Shown here: piece after piece, positions 59,311 to 64,000 of the stretch
How the letters are laid out: the number at the start of each line of letters is the position of its first letter
Numbering within the stretch: the first letter of the stretch is position 1
Assembly: GCF_001277175.1 (NCBI RefSeq)
Contig: NZ_CP012257.1
Span: 1,364,001-1,428,000, forward strand
DNA length: 64,000 nucleotides
From: Cronobacter universalis NCTC 9529
Lineage (GTDB): Bacteria; Pseudomonadota; Gammaproteobacteria; Enterobacterales; Enterobacteriaceae
Direction of reading: 5' to 3'
Translations under genes and position numbers: made by a program
Notes under the pieces: model-generated
Seen by the model: the letters and a program-made list of their open reading frames with translations, nothing else
What the model was told of the DNA's origin: nothing
Databases searched by the model: none

Positions 59311-60894
59311 TTAACGGGGACGCGCGTCAAACAGATCCGTGCCGAGATGATCATAGCTCACCTTGTTGAGTTTAAAGTTAGTCACAAAGACCGGCCCCGC
59401 CTTTTGCCCGGAGATAAATTTATATTTCGGCGCGATCTCTTTTACTTTAATCCCCGTCCATTGCGCGAAAAAGTTCAGGAAATCATTGGCTGAGCGCCGC
59501 GCTTTGATAATCCGGTGCGCTTTGTCGTCGCTTGAGAGCACCATAAACGGCACCTGGAAATTTTGCTGAAATTTATCATCATGCGCCAGGTACTGCACCG
59601 CTTTGCCGCGCTCTTTAAAGGCAAGGCCGTGGTCAGAAAAATAGACCATCGAGAAGCTCTGCCCGCTGTTTTGCAACTGCTGGTACAACTGGCTTAACAG
59701 ATCGTCGGTCTGGCGAATGCTGTAGAGATAGCAGGAGGTCTCTTTCGACTGCACAAACTCCGCATATTTGCCCTGGGTGCGGTCGCAGGCCTGCGGGTGC
59801 GAGCCCATCAGATGCAGCACAATAAGCTGCGGTTGCGGGCGCTGCGTCGCCAGCACCTGAGCCGTCATCTTCAGCAGCGCTTCGTCGCGCGTGTTTTTAT
59901 CCGCCTCGAAATCGCCGCTTTTTAAGAACTGCACTTCATCGGCGCGCTTCGCGATACTGGCGATCGCGGTGTCATATTCGCCAATCTGTCCCTGATTGGA
60001 GAACCACCAGGTCTGGAAACCCGCGCGGTTGGCGAGCGTGACGAAGTTATCCTGGTACTGCGGTTTATTATCGACGACGAGGTTGAGCGTCAGCCCCAGC
60101 GATTTCTGCGTCGACCCGCTGGCGGCGATATAATCGGTAAACAGATAGCCGTTGACGCGGCTCGCAAACGGGCTGTTATCCCACTGGCCGCCAAACGCGC
60201 CTACCGCGTCGCGACGTACGCTCTCGCCGATGACCACCACATAGGTGTGATATTTCGGCGCGACCGCCAGTACGTTCCAGGAATCCTTAATTTTGGAGAG
60301 CGCCTCCATGCGTTGCTGCTCTTCCAGCACGTCGTGGTTATTCACCACCACATCTTTGACAAAGCGAAATACCGGATAGCCGCTGTCTTTCAGCGCGAAT
60401 ACGCCGCCATAGAGTTGGTTTTGCACCGGCGTGACGAAGAAACTCACCACGCTGACCGCAAGGCAGAGGCTGTCAAACGGCTGCCAGCGGGACGGCGCGG
60501 ATGGCGTGCGGCGCACCGCGATAATGCCGAGCGTAAAAATAAACAGCGACACCAGATAGCTGTACCACGGGAAAATCGTCAGCAGCTCTGTCGACTCTTC
60601 CATATTGGTGGCGTGCATGGCCAGCAGCGTATTGAAATTCGGCGCGCCGTAAGTTTGCCCGAAAGGGAAATAGAGCCCGGCCACCAGAGAACAGATGGCT
60701 AAAAGGCCTTTTTGCGCGCGCGGCGCGGTTTTCCACAGCAGCAGCAGGACGCAGCAAAACGCGACGGCGTACAGCAGGCTGAATTCATAACCCAGAGCGA
60801 CATTAATTAATAACGATTGCAGAAAATAGAAGCCAATCCACGGATCGAGAGCGATGCCGCGCGCAGCAAGAGTATTTTTTAGCGTTAGATTCAT
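59311..60894 (-). CDS. opgE: OpgE, phosphoethanolamine transferase for osmoregulated periplasmic glucans
   Basis: Inner-membrane enzyme with a periplasmic alkaline-phosphatase-type domain that adds phosphoethanolamine to periplasmic glucans. Length 527 residues, as in E. coli. About five membrane segments cover the first 170 residues. Catalytic pieces are VVIGESVRRDAVG, AASGSTQKSLGLTLN, HLMGSHPQACD and YFSDHGLAF, which hold metal-binding Asp/His residues. Convergent with ompX. Confidence 0.93.
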   Translation of the reverse strand: MNLTLKNTLAARGIALDPWIGFYFLQSLLINVALGYEFSLLYAVAFCCVLLLLWKTAPRAQKGLLAICSLVAGLYFPFGQTYGAPNFNTLLAMHATNMEESTELLTIFPWYSYLVSLFIFTLGIIAVRRTPSAPSRWQPFDSLCLAVSVVSFFVTPVQNQLYGGVFALKDSGYPVFRFVKDVVVNNHDVLEEQQRMEALSKIKDSWNVLAVAPKYHTYVVVIGESVRRDAVGAFGGQWDNSPFASRVNGYLFTDYIAASGSTQKSLGLTLNLVVDNKPQYQDNFVTLANRAGFQTWWFSNQGQIGEYDTAIASIAKRADEVQFLKSGDFEADKNTRDEALLKMTAQVLATQRPQPQLIVLHLMGSHPQACDRTQGKYAEFVQSKETSCYLYSIRQTDDLLSQLYQQLQNSGQSFSMVYFSDHGLAFKERGKAVQYLAHDDKFQQNFQVPFMVLSSDDKAHRIIKARRSANDFLNFFAQWTGIKVKEIAPKYKFISGQKAGPVFVTNFKLNKVSYDHLGTDLFDARPR

Positions 60895-61184
60895 AGTACG
60901 GATTCAACGAAACGCCATGCGCAAACCCTGGCGTCAAAGGTATTCGCCCGCCAGAGTGCTGGACCAGAAGGGAGGAAGATCCGCATTCGGTATCGTCGTA
61001 AGAGCAGGCTGCAAGAAGATAGAGCCGCGCGGCAAGAATAGCAACGGGGTGAAACCAACTAGTTTGCGAGAAAGGCTGCAAAATTCGCCAAAAGAGAGGT
61101 TAAAGCCAACGTGAGGAGCGCCAGGGCTCAGTGTAACGCAGAAAGATGAAGAAAAAATGGCAACGCCGGGGGAAGGGCGGCGGG

Positions 61185-61319
61185 TTATTTTTGCCCGTTA
61201 TCGTCCTGCCCCGGCTGGGGTTTCGGGTTAAACATATCGCACAGCATATTCAGCAGCCGCAGCCGCACCTGAAAGGGGGAGTGAGTAAACACGTTCAGAC
61301 ACCTCATTAATTCGTTCAT
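61185..61319 (-). CDS. mntS: MntS, small manganese-response protein
   Basis: Length 44 residues; E. coli MntS is 42. MNELMRCLNVFTHSPFQVRL and LLNMLCDM match it closely. E. coli MntS raises intracellular manganese availability by inhibiting the MntP exporter and is repressed by MntR at high manganese. The start is the ATG at 61319-61317; upstream in-frame ATGs give an extension E. coli lacks. An MntR box lies upstream. Confidence 0.92.
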   Translation of the reverse strand: MNELMRCLNVFTHSPFQVRLRLLNMLCDMFNPKPQPGQDDNGQK

Positions 61320-61375
61320 ACCACACCTCCGCGTCTCACAGCCGGAAGACATCACAACTGTTCGCATTACATACA

Positions 61376-61395
61376 GATATAGCACAGGCTATGTT
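61376..61395. promoter_or_regulatory. MntR box between mntS and mntR
   Basis: GATATAGC-ACAG-GCTATGTT; the right half-site is perfect and the left has two differences from AACATAGC. The four-base spacer matches the known MntR box. It is placed to repress mntS when manganese is high. Confidence 0.75.
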
Positions 61396-61502
61396 ATATA
61401 GCTATGGCTAACGCGTTAATTTTTTGTGCTCAAGGATCTGTGGTTTACAATGGCCCGCAAAGAGCGTTAACCGTATCGCGCCACCGTAATGAGGAAGCAT
61501 CA

Positions 61503-61970
61503 ATGAGCCGTCGGGCAGGTAAGCAGAGCAGCATGAAAGTGACGCAGCTGGTCAATGTCGAAGAACATGTGGAGGGCTTTCGCCAGGTGCGTGAAGCCCA
61601 CCGTCGCGAGCTTATCGACGATTACGTCGAGCTGATTTCCGATCTCATTCGTGAGGTGGGCGAAGCGCGGCAGGTGGATATGGCGGCGCGTCTTGGCGTT
61701 TCGCAGCCGACGGTCGCGAAAATGCTCAAGCGTCTCGCCACTGTCGGGCTGATTGAGCAGATCCCGTGGCGCGGCGTGTTTCTGACGCCGGAAGGCGAAA
61801 AGCTGGCGCAGCAGAGCCGCGAGCGGCATCAGATCGTCGAAAACTTCCTGCTGGCGCTGGGCGTGAATCCGGATACCGCACGCCGCGACGCCGAAGGAAT
61901 GGAGCACCATGTCAGCGAAGAGACGCTTGAGGTCTTTCGCCGTTTCAGCCAGCAAAACGGGTTTGAATAA
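61503..61970 (+). CDS. mntR: Manganese-responsive transcriptional regulator
   Basis: DtxR-family repressor of manganese uptake and mntS. Length 155 residues, same as E. coli. Winged helix [28 protein letters not shown] (about residues 53-80). Metal ligands lie in [18 protein letters not shown] and [21 protein letters not shown]. The start gives MSRRAGKQ; the in-frame upstream extension of 33 residues is unsupported. Two bases separate it from ybiR. Confidence 0.96.
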   Translation: MSRRAGKQSSMKVTQLVNVEEHVEGFRQVREAHRRELIDDYVELISDLIREVGEARQVDMAARLGVSQPTVAKMLKRLATVGLIEQIPWRGVFLTPEGEKLAQQSRERHQIVENFLLALGVNPDTARRDAEGMEHHVSEETLEVFRRFSQQNGFE

Positions 61971-61972
61971 TC

Positions 61973-63091
61973 ATGTTACTTCGCCTCGCGCGTCCTTTTC
62001 TGCACGACCGGTTTTTCCAGCTTTTACTGATTACCGGCGTAATACTCTCCTTTTTTGTGCCTTTCGCGCCGCGCGAGTGGCCGCAGGCGGTGGACTGGCG
62101 CACCATCATTACGCTTGCCGGGCTGATGATGCTCACCAAAGGCGTTGAACTCAGCGGTTATTTCGACGTGCTGGGCCGCCGCCTGGTGCGGCGCTTTGCG
62201 ACAGAGCGCAGCCTGGCGCTGTTTCTGGTCTGCGCGGCCGCACTGCTCTCCACTTTCTTAACTAACGACGTGGCGCTGTTTATCGTGGTGCCGCTGACGC
62301 TGACGCTGAAAAAACTGTGCGCCATTCCGGTTAACCGCCTCATTATTTTTGAAGCGCTGGCAGTCAACGCCGGTTCGCTGCTGACGCCCATCGGCAACCC
62401 GCAGAATATTCTTTTGTGGGGCCGCTCCGGCCTCGCGTTTGGTGAATTTATTCTGCACATGGCGCCGCTCGCGCTGGCGCTGATGCTAAGCCTGCTGCTG
62501 CTCTGCTGGTTTTGCTTTCCGGGCAAGGCGCTGCATTATCAGTCGCACGATAAACAGCACGACTGGCAGCCGCGTCTGGTCTGGAGCTGCCTTGCGTTCT
62601 ATGTCGTGTTCTTAACCGCGCTGGAGCTGAATGTCGCGCTGTGGGGGCTGGCGCTGGTGGCGGCCGGGTTCCTGCTGGTGGCGCGCCGGGTGCTTATCAG
62701 CATTGACTGGAGCCTGCTGCTGGTCTTCGTGGCGATGTTTATCGATGTGCATCTGCTGACCAGACTGCCTGCGCTGACCACCAGCCTGCATCATGTCTCG
62801 CAGCTGCCGCCCGTGGGGCTGTACGCGCTGGGCATCGGCCTGTCGCAGTTTATCAGCAACGTACCGTCCACCATTTTGCTGCTCAATTATGTGCCGCCGA
62901 CGACGCTGCTCGCCTGGGCGGTCAACATCGGCGGATTCGGGCTGCTGCCTGGCTCGCTGGCGAACCTGATTGCGCTGCGTATGGCGGCCGATCGCCGCAT
63001 CTGGTGGCGCTTTCACCTCTACTCGCTGCCGCTGCTGATCTGGTCGGCGCTGGTGGGTTATGCGCTGCTCTGGGCGCTCTTTCTCAGATAA
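61973..63091 (+). CDS. ybiR: YbiR, ArsB/NhaD-type inner-membrane transporter
   Basis: Member of the ion transporter superfamily (anion permeases such as ArsB/CitM-like proteins). Length 372 residues with about eleven membrane segments. The hairpin loops LLTPIGNPQNILLWGRSGL (about residues 137-155) and ISNVPSTILLLNYVPPTTLL match the conserved re-entrant motifs. Its substrate is unknown; tight linkage to mntR hints at metal homeostasis. Probably cotranscribed with mntR. Confidence 0.93.
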   Translation: MLLRLARPFLHDRFFQLLLITGVILSFFVPFAPREWPQAVDWRTIITLAGLMMLTKGVELSGYFDVLGRRLVRRFATERSLALFLVCAAALLSTFLTNDVALFIVVPLTLTLKKLCAIPVNRLIIFEALAVNAGSLLTPIGNPQNILLWGRSGLAFGEFILHMAPLALALMLSLLLLCWFCFPGKALHYQSHDKQHDWQPRLVWSCLAFYVVFLTALELNVALWGLALVAAGFLLVARRVLISIDWSLLLVFVAMFIDVHLLTRLPALTTSLHHVSQLPPVGLYALGIGLSQFISNVPSTILLLNYVPPTTLLAWAVNIGGFGLLPGSLANLIALRMAADRRIWWRFHLYSLPLLIWSALVGYALLWALFLR

Positions 63092-63191
63092 TGCTAATTT
63101 GTCAGTTTTTCCTGGAAAATGTATAGACTGCTCCTAAGTTTAGTAAACGGTATTTTGTGATGTTGTTAACTTACAGGACTGTTGCTGAACT

Positions 63192-64000
63192 ATGGCGGAA
63201 AACCACAATAACAACGCTGACGAAGAGAAACGTCAGGACCCACAAGACGATCACAGCAAAAACGAGGATAACGGCAAGAGCAACGGGAAAGGCGAGGGGG
63301 AAACCCGCAAGCGCCCCGGTAAAAAGCCGCTGATTATCCTCGGCATCGTTGTCATCATTATGGTTATCGGGGCCATCATCTGGTGGTTTATGACCCGTAA
63401 CCTGGAAACCACCGACGACGCCTTTATCGAAGGCGATGCCGTGACCGTCGCGCCGAAAGTGGCGGGGTATGTCACGGAACTTCGCGTCAAAGATAACCAG
63501 CGGGTGAAAAAAGGCGATTTGCTGGTCGTTATCGACCCGCGCGACGCCGCCGCACAGCGCGATCAGGCCCAGGCGCAGCTGTCGCTTGCCGAGTCGCAGC
63601 TCCACCAGGCGCAGGCGCAACTGGCGCTCGCCAAAGTGCAGTACCCGGCGCAGCGTGACCAGGCGAAAGCACAGGTGCTGCGCGCGCAGGCGGAGCTTGC
63701 CAACGCCCGCGCCGAATATCAGCGCCAGCGCGGCGTTGACCCGCGCGCCACCTCGAAACAAAACATCGACGCCGCCAGCGCCCAGCTGCGCAGCGCCGAA
63801 GCCGGGCTTGCCAACGCGCAGGCGCAGCTGGAAGTCGCCGAACAGGTGCAACTGCAAATCCGTCAGCAGGAAACCAACGTCGAAGCGCGCCAGAGCCAGG
63901 TGGCGCAGGCCCGCGCGCAGCTGCAAACGGCCGAACTGAACCTCTCTTACACCGAAGTGCGCGCGCCGTTCGACGGCTATGTCACTAAGCGTAACGTTCA
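63192..64000 (+). CDS. HlyD/EmrA-family efflux adaptor, N-terminal part
   Basis: The frame starts at ATG 63192 and stays open to the window edge (269 codons), so the 3' end is missing. Residues 1-45 are hydrophilic and rich in Asn, Asp, Glu and Lys, then a membrane segment (about 46-66), a lipoyl-like half (VAPKVAGYVTELRVKDNQRVKKG) and a long AQAQ-rich hairpin. TDDAFIEGDAV matches EmrA-type adaptors. It is the likely first gene of an EmrAB-type pump whose permease would lie beyond the window. Confidence 0.85.
   Translation, partial: MAENHNNNADEEKRQDPQDDHSKNEDNGKSNGKGEGETRKRPGKKPLIILGIVVIIMVIGAIIWWFMTRNLETTDDAFIEGDAVTVAPKVAGYVTELRVKDNQRVKKGDLLVVIDPRDAAAQRDQAQAQLSLAESQLHQAQAQLALAKVQYPAQRDQAKAQVLRAQAELANARAEYQRQRGVDPRATSKQNIDAASAQLRSAEAGLANAQAQLEVAEQVQLQIRQQETNVEARQSQVAQARAQLQTAELNLSYTEVRAPFDGYVTKRNV

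Noticed and set aside
60895..61184. Open frames between opgE and mntS
   Set aside because: Short, overlapping opgE or lacking ribosome sites, and without recognisable similarity.

Overview
The window looks like chromosome of a high-GC member of the Enterobacteriaceae, most likely Cronobacter or a close relative. This is inferred from recalled E. coli K-12 gene order (gpmA-gal-mod-bio-uvrB-moa-ybh-dinG-ybi-gln-dps-ompX-mntR) plus local differences; no search was run. Nearly every gene is core. No prophage, insertion sequence, CRISPR array, tRNA or rRNA was seen.

Layout. 1-4.9 kb: gpmA (cut by the window edge) and the galETKM operon with its GalR operators and CRP site. 5-10.3 kb: molybdate uptake and sensing (modF, modE, acrZ, modABC). 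10.3-14.3 kb: ybhA, pgl, ybhC, ybhB, with an unoccupied lambda-type attB core between ybhB and ybhC. 14.3-20.1 kb: a DJ-1/PfpI-family gene and the divergent bioA / bioBFCD operons around a BirA operator. 20.1-23.7 kb: an orphan UrtE/LivF-like ATPase with a degenerate ABC signature, then uvrB behind a LexA box and paired DnaA boxes. 23.8-28.6 kb: ybhK and moaABCDE, with a ModE box and a Moco riboswitch in the leader, then ybhL.

28.8-38 kb: the ybhN-clsB-ybhP lipid/membrane operon, ybhQ, and the cecR-ybhGFSR drug-efflux operon. 38.2-42.3 kb: rhlE and dinG. 42.2-47.6 kb: a five-gene chaperone-usher fimbrial operon inserted between dinG and ybiB, which are neighbours in E. coli. 47.9-53.8 kb: ybiB, ybiJ, ybiI, a flavin reductase, rlmF and the MscS-type channel ybiO. 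54-57.2 kb: glnHPQ (sigma-54/NtrC control) and dps. 57.5-63.1 kb: rhtA, ompX, opgE, and the manganese group mntS / mntR-ybiR. 63.2 kb to the end: a truncated HlyD/EmrA-type adaptor.

The genes link in several ways. ModE appears to control both molybdate import (modABC) and cofactor synthesis (moa). The moa leader adds feedback by the cofactor, so the 5-10 kb and 24-28 kb regions form one metabolic circuit. Nine copies of a REP-like palindrome starting with GTAG lie in four intergenic gaps. The less ordinary items are the orphan ATPase, the multi-hairpin block between rhlE and dinG, the attB site, the fimbrial insertion and several intercistronic hairpins. I found no convincing wholly new multi-gene system.
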